The notes beneath the pieces were generated by a model. That model was given only the letters and a program-made list of their open reading frames with translations, was not told where the DNA came from and searched no databases. The position numbers were made by a program, and so were the translations under genes. Positions 1 through 7,271 of a stretch of DNA of 13,759 nucleotides are shown here, in pieces. The stretch is from Cloacibacterium sp964530915. GTDB lineage: Bacteria > Bacteroidota > Bacteroidia > Flavobacteriales > Weeksellaceae. The number at the start of each line of letters is the position of its first letter. The stretch's first letter is position 1. Location of the stretch: positions 1 through 13,759 of the forward strand of contig CAZHCK010000067.1 in the NCBI GenBank assembly GCA_964530915.1, given 5' to 3'.

Positions 1-48
1 GAAGAATTGCATGATGTAATTCTGAAATACCACCCAAGAAACAAATGA
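1..48 (+). CDS. C-terminal end of an unidentified upstream gene (partial)
   Basis: From base 1, frame 1 is open for 15 codons (EELHDVILKYHPRNK) and ends at TGA 46-48. That stop overlaps the ATG of the NUDIX gene (45-47) in an ATGA arrangement typical of translationally coupled genes in one operon. The peptide is too short to assign to a family. The basis for calling it real is the open frame reaching the window edge plus the exact 4-base overlap; an open frame of this length could also occur by chance. Confidence 0.5.
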   Translation, partial: EELHDVILKYHPRNK

Positions 49-554
49 AACACTTAAAATACTGCCCAAAATGTGGCCAAGAAACGCTGATTTTTGATGG
101 AGAAAAGAAATTTTCTTGTTCACAATGTGATTTTGTGATGTATCATAATTGCGCCGCCGCAGTTGCAGTATTAATAAGATGCGAAGATGAATTATTACTG
201 ACCAAGAGAAATCAAAATCCTAAAATCGGGAAATTAGATTTAGCTGGCGGTTTTACAGACCCAAAAGAAAGCGCCGAAGAAACTTGCGCCAGAGAATTAA
301 AAGAGGAATTGGGAATAGAAATAGACCTCAAAAATTTAAAATTCGTGGGAAGTCTACCCAATGTTTATCATTACAAAGAAGTAGACTATAATACTTTAGA
401 TTTATTTTTTGAATATCGAGTGGAAGAAAAAATAGCAATCAAAAAACTAGAAACTCACGAAATTTCAGAAACCATTTGGGTAAAAATTTCAGAACTCAAT
501 CTTGAGGAAATCGCTTTCGATTCGCAGAGAAAATTTTTAGAAAATTATCAATAA
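45..554 (+). CDS. Zinc-ribbon NUDIX hydrolase
   Basis: This is a 169-residue hydrolase of nucleoside diphosphate-linked compounds. Residues 7-28 form a four-cysteine zinc ribbon (C7-x2-C10 and C25-x2-C28). The catalytic NUDIX box lies at G69-I91 and fits the signature exactly: G-x5-E75-x7-R83-E-L-K-E87-E88-L-G-I, where the glutamates bind the catalytic metal. A zinc ribbon before a NUDIX domain recalls NADH pyrophosphatase NudC, but the SQPWPFP-type motif that marks NudC downstream of the box is absent, so NAD(H) is not implied and the substrate is unknown. The protein is probably a cytosolic house-cleaning or signalling-nucleotide enzyme. The start is fixed by the ATGA overlap with the preceding gene. 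The stop codon is the first part of the downstream terminator. Domain call is firm; substrate is not inferable. Confidence 0.93.
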   Translation: MKHLKYCPKCGQETLIFDGEKKFSCSQCDFVMYHNCAAAVAVLIRCEDELLLTKRNQNPKIGKLDLAGGFTDPKESAEETCARELKEELGIEIDLKNLKFVGSLPNVYHYKEVDYNTLDLFFEYRVEEKIAIKKLETHEISETIWVKISELNLEEIAFDSQRKFLENYQ

Positions 555-581
555 AAAAAGCTCCATAAAAGGAGCTTTTTT
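554..581. terminator. Bidirectional rho-independent terminator
   Basis: A perfect 11-bp stem (AAAAAAGCTCC, 554-564, with GGAGCTTTTTT, 571-581) encloses the 6-base loop ATAAAA. It carries an A-run on the left and a T-run on the right, so it can terminate both the NUDIX gene (+) and the haem-binding gene (-) that converge here. The last base of the NUDIX stop codon is the first base of the stem. Confidence 0.93.
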
Positions 582-586
582 AGTTT

Positions 587-1036
587 TTAGTATTGACCAG
601 ATTTTTGTAATTCTTTAAAATAATCAATCAATATTTTTCTTTGAGCATCAGTAAGATTAGCTTCTGGATGCATCGGAATATAACCTTTAAATGGCATTTC
701 TTTACGCTCTATCGTTTCGATGACCTCATCTAAAATGTGATCTTTTTGGTCTTTGTTATACGTCATCCATTCAGAGAAATTCACATTTTCTTTGCCTTCA
801 TTTACGTGATGCTTAATCGACCAAGAAATAGGAGCTACATAAGCATAACTCGGATATTTCACCTCGTTGCTATGACAATCGTAACACGCATTTTTCAACA
901 TTTCGGTTACTTCCTTTGGAGTTTTGAGCACCTCTATAAAATTCTGTTTCGGATCTACGGGTTTATTGGTTCTGTCAATAGGAATAAACTGTATCAAAAC
1001 CAAGAAAACAACAATCCCGATGAGTATTTTTTTCAT
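587..1036 (-). CDS. Membrane-anchored haem-binding domain protein (single CxxCH)
   Basis: A 149-residue protein with one hydrophobic N-terminal segment (about residues 4-20) that acts as a signal anchor, placing the remainder in the periplasm. C51-Y-D-C54-H55 is a CxxCH site for covalent c-type haem attachment. M114 in an E-M-P motif followed by a Y-x-P-x-H stretch (about 119-123) matches the second half of the Haem_bd family (PF14376, common in Bacteroidetes); M114 is a reasonable candidate for the distal haem ligand. The C-terminal helix (L-T-D-A-Q, about 128-132) resembles the end of small cytochromes. It is last in the minus-strand run and ends against the shared terminator. An electron-transfer or sensory role is family inference; no redox partner gene is adjacent. 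Confidence 0.88.
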   Translation of the reverse strand: MKKILIGIVVFLVLIQFIPIDRTNKPVDPKQNFIEVLKTPKEVTEMLKNACYDCHSNEVKYPSYAYVAPISWSIKHHVNEGKENVNFSEWMTYNKDQKDHILDEVIETIERKEMPFKGYIPMHPEANLTDAQRKILIDYFKELQKSGQY

Positions 1037-1080
1037 TTGAATATATTTATGAGTTCAAAATATTCTAAAAATTCTACTTT

Positions 1081-2700
1081 TTAATGATTGGTAAGTTCCC
1101 AATCTTCTTTGATTTCCCAAAGTGGTCTTACATTAATTTCTTTTTCAAAAATGTAGACATCTTCGGCAGCGATATTTTGCGCAAAATCTGCTTCATCCCA
1201 AAATCCATTTCCATTGTTATCTACTCTAATTCTAGCAATATAAGTCGCTGGCTTTAGGTTTTTAAATGAAACTTCAGATGCATTGGTGAACTGAGAATAT
1301 AAAATCTCGCCTTTTTCATTGGTCAATTCTACCCAAAATTTAGCCGTAGGTTTATTTTTAATCACAGCGGTGAAGGAACCATAGTTTTCTGGTTTATCTA
1401 TCTCAAATTGAAATTGGAAAGATTTATCATTACTGCTGTAATAGGAAGAAACGGTTTCTTTTGGAATCGTTAAAACATATTTTTTCGTAGGTTTAAAACT
1501 AGAATTCACCAGAATTTTAAACGGATTTTTCTCTGAAATTTTCGCAGTGAAATCTTGTGCAATGCTATCGCTTTCAAGCTTCCAAGAAGAAGTGTTAAGA
1601 TTTTCTATGGGCAACGATGTATTAATCACAAAGTTATTTTCTGGCGCGATTAAATTCCCTGCTTCATTAGAAAGTTTAAATTCATCTTTCACCGCTTTAT
1701 AACTCACGGAAATGGTATCGCTAATTGTAGGCGTAAAATAACTTAATTTAACTTGCTTAGAAAGATTTCCACCCAAATTACTCTTTTCTGCATCAAACCA
1801 AATATTCACAGAGTCTGAACGTTTTGCATGCGTTACTTTGAAATCTTTCAGTTCTTCTGAAAGCGATTTTACATCTACCGTTTCCGGATTTCCTTCAAAA
1901 GTCATTAACAAACCGCCATTAATAGCTTTACTTTCTTTATATTTTACCACTTTTTTAGAAGGGTAAAGTTTCAATTTTAGACCTCTTACACTTGTGCTGT
2001 CTAAGGCAATTTTTTCTTTCAAAAAAGAAACTTTTTCTTTTCCTGCATCGTAAACAGAATTTTGATTTTCGTCATCAAAAGCTATAATTACAAATTCCCC
2101 TTTTGGTAAAAAATTGAGTTCAAAATAATTTTCTTCGTCTACTTTGGTAATATAATCGGGTTTCTGTTTGTAGTCTAGATTTTCGCCTGCTTTATAGAGT
2201 CCCACTACCATTTTATTGTCTTTTGCTGTTTGATTTTCTTTGATGAGCGTCATGGCATCTTTCACGGTTCCGCTCACGAAAAGGTCATCTATTTTATCTC
2301 CTGTAGAAAACGCAAAATTAAAGTAAGGCAACGGATTAGACTCATTATTGTCTACAATGGCATTTCCAAAATTAAAATTATAAGTAGTATTCGCTTGAAG
2401 CGTATCTTCCCACTGTATCAAAACGTATTTATTCGCCAGATTAGAAGGAATGACTTTCTTAATTTTTTTAATCGGTGGCGATACATTGAAATTTTTATTA
2501 AAATCTTTCAGCATCACATATTCATCAAAATCCAGTCTCAATTCCTTTACCGTTCTAGAAACATTTAATCGAGTGGTATCTATATTAGAGCCTAAAAATT
2601 TGGGTGCCAAAGAATCTCTAGTACCGCCATTTGGTGCGCCAACTCTAGCGCACGAAAAAAGCAATATATTGATTAAAAGGAGAAAAATTATTTTTTTCAT
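1081..2700 (-). CDS. Ig-like domain lipoprotein
   Basis: A 539-residue lipoprotein. The signal peptide ends in the lipobox L14-F-S-C17, so the mature protein starts with a lipidated cysteine. Shortly after come G-G-T-R-D and P residues (about 25-33), the entry motif of the Bacteroidetes SbsA-type/Big_5 Ig-like domain, roughly residues 33-130. The rest is rich in beta-strand patterns with repeated threonine, lysine and asparagine, including a late N-G-N-G-F-W-D stretch resembling calcium-stabilised Ig or SdrD-like folds. It is probably an envelope protein facing the periplasm or surface; no catalytic motif is visible. The gene lies 37 bases downstream of the serine hydrolase and 44 bases upstream of the haem-binding gene, so co-transcription is likely. 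Function is unknown. Confidence 0.85.
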   Translation of the reverse strand: MKKIIFLLLINILLFSCARVGAPNGGTRDSLAPKFLGSNIDTTRLNVSRTVKELRLDFDEYVMLKDFNKNFNVSPPIKKIKKVIPSNLANKYVLIQWEDTLQANTTYNFNFGNAIVDNNESNPLPYFNFAFSTGDKIDDLFVSGTVKDAMTLIKENQTAKDNKMVVGLYKAGENLDYKQKPDYITKVDEENYFELNFLPKGEFVIIAFDDENQNSVYDAGKEKVSFLKEKIALDSTSVRGLKLKLYPSKKVVKYKESKAINGGLLMTFEGNPETVDVKSLSEELKDFKVTHAKRSDSVNIWFDAEKSNLGGNLSKQVKLSYFTPTISDTISVSYKAVKDEFKLSNEAGNLIAPENNFVINTSLPIENLNTSSWKLESDSIAQDFTAKISEKNPFKILVNSSFKPTKKYVLTIPKETVSSYYSSNDKSFQFQFEIDKPENYGSFTAVIKNKPTAKFWVELTNEKGEILYSQFTNASEVSFKNLKPATYIARIRVDNNGNGFWDEADFAQNIAAEDVYIFEKEINVRPLWEIKEDWELTNH

Positions 2701-2714
2701 TGATGAAATTTGAG

Positions 2715-2722
2715 CAAAATTA
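2715..2722 (-). promoter_or_regulatory. Possible -7 promoter element for the Ig-like lipoprotein gene
   Basis: On the minus strand this reads TAATTTTG, a full match to the Bacteroidetes TAnnTTTG element, 14 bases before the ATG. No TTG is found at the usual -33 distance, and the gene could equally be read through from the hydrolase gene, so this may be a chance match in AT-rich DNA. Confidence 0.3.
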
Positions 2723-2737
2723 AGAAATATGCGTTAA

Positions 2738-3991
2738 TTATTCAGTAGATTCTGACGCAGCATCGTGATTCTCTTTTGTAGTATCTATTTCCTTGTTCAT
2801 CAGTTTATTGAATTTTTCTCTTTCTAAAGGAAAATCTTCAAACAATGAAGAAAGCGTGAGCGCAGAATACACTCTTCTAGAAAATTTGTTTCCAAGAGCA
2901 ATAATCGTGACTTTAGATTTTTGTAAATGAACAAAAGCGGTATTGCTTCCATGCCACCAACCATTATGAAACGTAAGTTTTTCTCCGCTGTCAAAAACTT
3001 TCATTCTAAAACCAATTCCATAATTGTTTACGCCTCTTCTTTCATTGCTGTAAGGTGTAAAAATAGAATCTTTAAGGCTTTTTCTCAAGAAATTTTCGGC
3101 GTACATCGCTTTTGAAAACTTAAATAAATCTCTTGGAGTGGTGTAGCAGTTTTTGTCACCATAAATCCCATCTAATTTATCTGTAGGATACAATCTGTTT
3201 CCTTGATAATAAAAAGATTGAGCAGCACGCAGAGAATCTTTTTGCTGAAAAATATACGTATGCTCCATTCCTAATGGTTTGAAAACGATTTTCTGCATCG
3301 CCAAAGGAAAAGGATGTGCAGTAACTTTTTCTACAATCAGTGCAAGAAGCGCATAATTGGTATTACAATACATAAAGCCAGTGTTGGTATTTCTTGCCAA
3401 ATCTGGTTTGTGCTGAATAAGCAAATCGAGAACTTCTTGGTTGGTGAAATATTTATTTTTAGGTTTAAGCCCTAGTTTTTCGATGAAATATTCGTATTTC
3501 GGTAATCCACTTCTATGATTGAGCAAGTGAATCACTTCTACTTCTTTGTAAGGAAATTTCGGAAAATAATGGGTGACTTTATCGTGAAGATTTATTTTTC
3601 TGGCTTCTACCAATTTAAGAACAGCCATCGCAGTAAGCGATTTAGAAATAGAAGCGATATGAAGCGGAACATCTTTATTGATGGGAACTTGATTGTTTTC
3701 TTTGGCAAAACCTCTATAGCTTTCAAAGAGAATTTTATCACCTTTTGCTACGAGAAAACCACCGCTTAAATCCCCTTTTTCCCAAACTTTATCATAGTAT
3801 TGCTGAATGGTATTAACCACATTTTGTTTATTCTGAAGTCTAGAATCTTCTGCAGTAAAGACATTTTCTACATCTACGTTTCCGTAATTAGGCAAACCAT
3901 TTTCATTCTCTTGTTGAAAAAAATTAAATTCTTTTTTACAAGAAATCAAGGTCAATAAAAGGATAAGAATTACTACAATTTTCTGCTTCAT
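2738..3991 (-). CDS. Serine hydrolase lipoprotein, class C beta-lactamase fold
   Basis: A 417-residue lipoprotein with signal peptide and lipobox L15-I-S-C18. The beta-lactamase/penicillin-binding family (PF00144) covers about residues 60-385. All three active-site motifs are visible: S114-I-S-K117 (nucleophile and general base), Y208-C-N210, and H342-N-G344 in the place of the KTG/HTG triad. The N-H-R-S-G-L-P stretch near 158-164 is also typical. Members of this family act as esterases, D-amino acid peptidases or cell-wall modifiers as often as beta-lactamases, so antibiotic resistance should not be inferred. The C-terminal 30 residues are charged and probably disordered. The charged residues just after the lipidated cysteine (K-K-E) could favour surface export in Bacteroidetes, but this is only a weak hint. 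It lies 81 bases downstream of the dehydrogenase gene and may share its transcript. Confidence 0.9.
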   Translation of the reverse strand: MKQKIVVILILLLTLISCKKEFNFFQQENENGLPNYGNVDVENVFTAEDSRLQNKQNVVNTIQQYYDKVWEKGDLSGGFLVAKGDKILFESYRGFAKENNQVPINKDVPLHIASISKSLTAMAVLKLVEARKINLHDKVTHYFPKFPYKEVEVIHLLNHRSGLPKYEYFIEKLGLKPKNKYFTNQEVLDLLIQHKPDLARNTNTGFMYCNTNYALLALIVEKVTAHPFPLAMQKIVFKPLGMEHTYIFQQKDSLRAAQSFYYQGNRLYPTDKLDGIYGDKNCYTTPRDLFKFSKAMYAENFLRKSLKDSIFTPYSNERRGVNNYGIGFRMKVFDSGEKLTFHNGWWHGSNTAFVHLQKSKVTIIALGNKFSRRVYSALTLSSLFEDFPLEREKFNKLMNKEIDTTKENHDAASESTE

Positions 3992-4072
3992 CTTCTGATT
4001 AATTATTTAGGCGGGGCAATTTAGCATTTTTTTGAAGCAGTGTTTTATGATTGCGGTAATATTAAGATTTTT

Positions 4073-5002
4073 TTAACAGAATTGTTGCACGATTTTATCT
4101 ACGATAAATTGCGCTAGTTTTTCTTTGCTTTGATGCGTCCAACCTGCAATGTGCGGTGTAACGATTACTTTGTCTGACTCTAAAAGAAATTGCAAATCTT
4201 CATTATTTGTTTCTAGGTTTTCGAAGGAAGATTTTTCGTATTCTAAAACGTCTAATGCTGCAGATTTTACCTTACCAGATTTTAGAGCTTCTACTAATGC
4301 AGAAGTTTTCACGTTTTTCCCTCTTGCCGTATTAACCAAATAGAAATTTTTCTTCATTTTCGAGATAAAATTCTCATCAACTAAATATTGCGTTGAAGCA
4401 TCTAGAGGAATATGCAAACTAAGAATATCTGCGCGTTCCTGTAATTCTTCTAATGAAACTTGCTTCGCAAATTCATCTTCTAAATCTGGCAAAATATCAT
4501 GGAAAATGACTTCCACACCAAAACCAGAAAGTCTTTTGGCAGTAGCTTTTCCCATGTTTCCATAGCCAATAATCCCAAAGGTTTTTCCTAATAATTCATC
4601 ACCTCTATTTTCCTCTCGTTTCCAGATTCCGTTTTTCACCTCTTCTGAAGCAATGAACAGACGATTCATAAGAATCAATAACATCGCTACTACATGTTCT
4701 GCTACTGCATCACGATTTCCTTCTGGAGAATTAATCAAAAAAATTCCTAGATTTTTGGCGGTTTCTAAGTCTATGTTTTCCATTCCCGCACCTACTCTCG
4801 CAATGAATTTGAGATTTTGAGCATTTTCTAGAAAATTTTTGTCGAGAGGAATTCTGCTTCTGATGATAATTCCATCATATTGATTGATTTTCTGCAAAAC
4901 CTCATCATAAGACGAAGTAAAATCTTCTTCCAAAACAAAACCTTTTGCTAGAAGTTGCTCGGTTATTAATGGATGATTGCTATCGAGAAGGAGAATTTTC
5001 AT
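4073..5002 (-). CDS. D-2-hydroxyacid dehydrogenase (short phosphoglycerate-dehydrogenase-like)
   Basis: A 309-residue cytosolic NAD-dependent oxidoreductase. Substrate-binding halves flank a Rossmann domain (about 95-280). The dinucleotide motif is G146-Y-G148-N-M-G151, followed by D169 at the end of the second strand, which favours NAD over NADP. The catalytic set is R227 (N-T-A-R-G), probably E256, and H284 (T-P-H-I-A-G). The protein lacks the C-terminal ACT/regulatory domain of long SerA, as in the short-type enzymes of Bacteroidetes, so serine feedback at such a domain is not expected. 3-Phosphoglycerate dehydrogenase is a likely activity, but no serC or serB is adjacent and other 2-oxoacids are possible. 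A degenerate -7-like sequence (TACGTTTTG, minus strand, 5031-5039) lies 28 bases upstream of the start. Confidence 0.9.
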   Translation of the reverse strand: MKILLLDSNHPLITEQLLAKGFVLEEDFTSSYDEVLQKINQYDGIIIRSRIPLDKNFLENAQNLKFIARVGAGMENIDLETAKNLGIFLINSPEGNRDAVAEHVVAMLLILMNRLFIASEEVKNGIWKREENRGDELLGKTFGIIGYGNMGKATAKRLSGFGVEVIFHDILPDLEDEFAKQVSLEELQERADILSLHIPLDASTQYLVDENFISKMKKNFYLVNTARGKNVKTSALVEALKSGKVKSAALDVLEYEKSSFENLETNNEDLQFLLESDKVIVTPHIAGWTHQSKEKLAQFIVDKIVQQFC

Positions 5003-5070
5003 TTTTTGAAATGGTAAAATTGTTGATTTGCAAAACGTAAAATCGCTTATTGATAAATTCTTAAAAACTT

Positions 5071-5094
5071 TAAAACTGAAATTTCACAGTTTTA
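5071..5094 (-). terminator. Possible terminator after the thioesterase gene
   Basis: A perfect 8-bp inverted repeat, TAAAACTG (5071-5078) and CAGTTTTA (5087-5094), surrounds an 8-base spacer. On the minus strand it is followed by AAGTTTTT. It lies about 35 bases past the thioesterase stop. The stem is AT-rich and the T-run is interrupted, so termination would be weak; the core also contains the palindrome TGAAATTTCA, which could instead be a protein-binding site. Confidence 0.4.
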
Positions 5095-5129
5095 CAACTT
5101 AACGAATCAACGACTTTACAATAAATATT

Positions 5130-5645
5130 CTAACCAAATAACTTTTTAAGTTCTATAGAATCTTGAGCTTTCATTTTCCCTGAAAGAATCAAAGAAAGTT
5201 CTTTTCTACGAAGCGCTGCATCAAATCTTGCTTTTTCTATATCTGACTGCGGAATAAGCTCAGGAATAGGAACCGGATGATTATTTTTATCTACCGCTAC
5301 GAAAGTATAAATTCCTTCGTTGGTATGAATTTTTTCTTTAGTGATTGGGTTATCTAACCACACATCGCAATAAATTTCCATAGACGTAGAAAACGCTCTA
5401 GAAACTTTAGCTTCTACCACTACCACACCACCTTCTGGAATAGGATATTTAAAAGAAACATGGTTTACAGAAGCAGTAACAACGGTAGATTCACTATGTC
5501 TTTGCGCAGCAATTGCAGCTGCTCTGTCCATTCTAGAAAGAAGCTCACCACCAAACATATTTCCTAATGCATTGGTTTCATTGGGAAGCACAATATTGGT
5601 CATAATAGTCCTGGTTTCTGCAGGAGTTTTCGCATTTTTTTCCAT
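5130..5645 (-). CDS. Acyl-CoA thioesterase, hotdog fold (YciA/ACOT type)
   Basis: A 171-residue cytosolic hydrolase that splits acyl-CoA into free acid and CoA. The hotdog signature is clear: N25-A-L-G-N-M-F-G-G-E-L-L-S-R-M-D40, with the central helix following G32-G33 and D40 at the position of the conserved acidic residue. The second half of the fold carries the strand motif V-N-H-V-S-F (about 61-66) and F-V-A-V-D around 112-116, again typical of this family. Length fits a single-hotdog subunit, which normally forms hexamers. The charged C-terminal 30 residues are probably a helical extension. The gene begins 5 bases after the stop of the HU-CCDC81 gene, so the two are almost certainly co-transcribed. 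Chain-length preference cannot be read from sequence. Confidence 0.93.
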   Translation of the reverse strand: MEKNAKTPAETRTIMTNIVLPNETNALGNMFGGELLSRMDRAAAIAAQRHSESTVVTASVNHVSFKYPIPEGGVVVVEAKVSRAFSTSMEIYCDVWLDNPITKEKIHTNEGIYTFVAVDKNNHPVPIPELIPQSDIEKARFDAALRRKELSLILSGKMKAQDSIELKKLFG

Positions 5646-5650
5646 AGAAA

Positions 5651-6337
5651 TTATTTAGAAATTCTTAATGAATCTGTTTTTGAAGTTTGTAATGAATCTT
5701 TTTGTAAAGTAGGATTTACCTTTGGCTTTTCAGGAATTCTATGTGTAGAAGTTTTCACAGTAACTTCATCAAAAGATTTTTTTCCAAAAATTTGGTCTTG
5801 ATAATTAATCGCCAAATAAATGATGGCTCCTACTGGTAAAATGAATAGGAAAATCCAAAGAATAGAATAATTAAAAACGTATTGATTATCTGATTCCTCA
5901 ACCTTTTCTGGTTGTTCAACGTTTTGAATTTGTTCTAAACTGATTTCTTCTAGGCCAAAAAACTTTGGCGTATTGGTATAATCTTTTTTGTCTAAAAGTT
6001 TTATAACATTTTCCTCTAGTGAAAATTCACCTATTTCGTCTATCGTAATTTTTTGTTCGGCTTGTAATGCTTCTACCCAAGAAGTTACTTCTTCTTTGAT
6101 TAGAGACTGCACTACAAATAAATTCTTGCCCGTTTTCTCAACGATATATTTAGAAAAATCTGCATTGAAAACATTTTTATTTTCTACGAAAGAAATTTCA
6201 TAAGTCGGTGGCAAGATTTTAGAGGATTGCTCATCTAAAGTAGCCGATTTTTTCTTGAGTGTAAAAACGCCAAAACCAGGAAGTTCTGCACTCCCTTTTT
6301 CTTGCAAATAATTGTATAGATGTAATCCTAAATTCAT
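5651..6337 (-). CDS. HU-CCDC81-like domain membrane protein without a SPOR domain
   Basis: A 228-residue protein. The N-terminal region (about 1-57) carries the P-G-F-G-V-F motif (20-25) of the bacterial HU-CCDC81 domain 1, and residues 60-117 fit domain 2 (I-G-E-F, about 102-105). A single transmembrane segment follows at about 158-178. The outer tail of about 50 residues is short and charged and includes the imperfect repeat DSLQTSK/DSLRISK. Many Bacteroidetes homologues carry a C-terminal peptidoglycan-binding SPOR domain; this one ends before it. The ATG at 6337 is preferred as start. An upstream in-frame TTG at 6346 would add three residues but lies inside the apparent -7 promoter box. 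A link between a DNA-binding-like cytosolic fold and the envelope is family inference; the role is not established. Confidence 0.83.
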   Translation of the reverse strand: MNLGLHLYNYLQEKGSAELPGFGVFTLKKKSATLDEQSSKILPPTYEISFVENKNVFNADFSKYIVEKTGKNLFVVQSLIKEEVTSWVEALQAEQKITIDEIGEFSLEENVIKLLDKKDYTNTPKFFGLEEISLEQIQNVEQPEKVEESDNQYVFNYSILWIFLFILPVGAIIYLAINYQDQIFGKKSFDEVTVKTSTHRIPEKPKVNPTLQKDSLQTSKTDSLRISK

Positions 6338-6343
6338 TTGGCA

Positions 6344-6377
6344 CAAATTTAATATTTTTTGTTGAGTTGAGTTACAA
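6344..6377 (-). promoter_or_regulatory. Promoter of the HU-CCDC81/thioesterase operon
   Basis: On the minus strand, TTG (6377-6375), a 23-base spacer, then TAAATTTG (6351-6344) match the Bacteroidetes -33 TTG / -7 TAnnTTTG pattern. The -7 box ends 6 bases before the ATG at 6337, so the transcript would begin at or almost at the start codon. The TTG is part of the T-run of the preceding terminator. Confidence 0.6.
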
Positions 6378-6402
6378 AAAAAGGTTGCTAAAAAGCAACC
6401 TT
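6375..6402 (-). terminator. Rho-independent terminator of the first T9SS cargo gene
   Basis: Read on the minus strand, AAGGTTGC and GCAACCTT form a perfect 8-bp stem (6395-6402 with 6381-6388) around a 6-base loop, followed by a run of T (complement of 6376-6382). It lies about 25 bases past the stop of the gene at 6427-7164. Confidence 0.88.
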
Positions 6403-6426
6403 ATATAAAAACATTTTTTCTTTTGA

Positions 6427-7164
6427 TTAATAGGCGAACTTAATGACCTCATCATTAAGTTTAAGAATATAATTACCTTTTTTGGGAAGATTAAGTTCTA
6501 TACCATTGCTAGAAGCTTTCGCCGAAATAGTTTTAATCACTCTTCCAGAGTAATCTACTACTTGTACGCTTAGATTCCCTTGTTTATTGGTATACAATTT
6601 ACCTTCAGATACAAATGATTGTGATTTCTTAGCGGTTTCGCCAGTTGCTAAAGTATTGCTCACTGTGAAAGTTGCTTTGTAGTTTGCTCCACCGTTATTA
6701 GAATACTTAGTCCCTACATTGGTGTATGCCTCAGTATATACTTCTAAAGTGTAAACACCGTTTGGCAAACCTGCTAAAACATCAGTAGTTCCGCTGGTTG
6801 AACCCCACTTTTGGTCACCATTTCCTCCTAAATTTTCTAAAAATCCAAAATTTACATCTGAAAAAGCTCCTGAAGGTGTTCCTGTGTATACTCTGTAGGA
6901 AATTTTACCACCTGTTACATCTCCACCTCCGTTTTTCCAAGTTTTGTTTTCTCCTCCTACAAAAACTAAAGTTTGTCCAGTAGTGAAAGTGCCTAAGTTA
7001 GCTCCATTTAAATCTGTATTACCCGTAACTGCTTGCAAATCATAATAAGCATTACTGCCATTGTTAATTTTTAAAATGGCATAGGATTCAAAAATTCCAG
7101 CATCTTGTGCATTAAAGCCTATAAAAGCAAATAAAAGTAAAAATAAAGAATAGATTTTTCTCAT
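6427..7164 (-). CDS. Secreted protein with T9SS type A sorting domain (paralogue 1)
   Basis: A 245-residue secreted protein. A signal peptide of 19 residues (M-R-K, hydrophobic core, cleavage after F-N-A19) is followed by a beta-rich region of about 160 residues with many glycines, asparagines and aromatic residues, including Y-R-V-Y and L-E-V-Y strands. Residues 184-245 form a T9SS C-terminal sorting domain: E-G-K-L-Y, then S-G-R-V-I-K, then G-N-Y-I-L-K-L and a final K-F-A-Y. In 62 aligned residues, 43 are identical to the tail of the neighbouring gene, while the cargo regions do not align by eye. The domain is normally removed on export to the surface or medium. The cargo function is not recognised. 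It has its own promoter and terminator. Confidence 0.85.
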   Translation of the reverse strand: MRKIYSLFLLLFAFIGFNAQDAGIFESYAILKINNGSNAYYDLQAVTGNTDLNGANLGTFTTGQTLVFVGGENKTWKNGGGDVTGGKISYRVYTGTPSGAFSDVNFGFLENLGGNGDQKWGSTSGTTDVLAGLPNGVYTLEVYTEAYTNVGTKYSNNGGANYKATFTVSNTLATGETAKKSQSFVSEGKLYTNKQGNLSVQVVDYSGRVIKTISAKASSNGIELNLPKKGNYILKLNDEVIKFAY

Positions 7165-7189
7165 AGTGTGTAATTTTATGTATTTATTA

Positions 7190-7221
7190 CAAATTTATAA
7201 ATTAATTTTATTAATTCACAA
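7190..7221 (-). promoter_or_regulatory. Promoter of T9SS cargo gene 1
   Basis: On the minus strand, TTG (7221-7219), a 21-base spacer and TAAATTTG (7197-7190) match the Bacteroidetes consensus. The start codon is 25 bases downstream, leaving a short leader. The TTG sits at the end of the T-run of the terminator of the preceding gene. Confidence 0.65.
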
Positions 7222-7251
7222 AAAAAGACTGCCATTAAACAGCAGTCTTTT
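7219..7251 (-). terminator. Rho-independent terminator of the second T9SS cargo gene
   Basis: A perfect 10-bp stem, AAAAGACTGC (7223-7232) with GCAGTCTTTT (7242-7251), encloses a 9-base loop. On the minus strand it continues into a T-run (complement of 7220-7226). It lies 20 bases past the stop of the gene at 7272-7955. Confidence 0.9.
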
Positions 7252-7271
7252 AATTATTTATGAAGATATTT

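Noticed and set aside
737..1084. Plus-strand open frame opposite the haem-binding gene
   Set aside because: It is antisense to a gene with clear domain motifs, and its translation has no recognisable domain. Similar antisense frames over the other genes were dropped for the same reason.
2738..3991. Reading the serine hydrolase as an antibiotic-resistance beta-lactamase
   Set aside because: The fold motifs are shared with esterases and peptidases, and the lipoprotein anchoring and gene context give no support for drug resistance.
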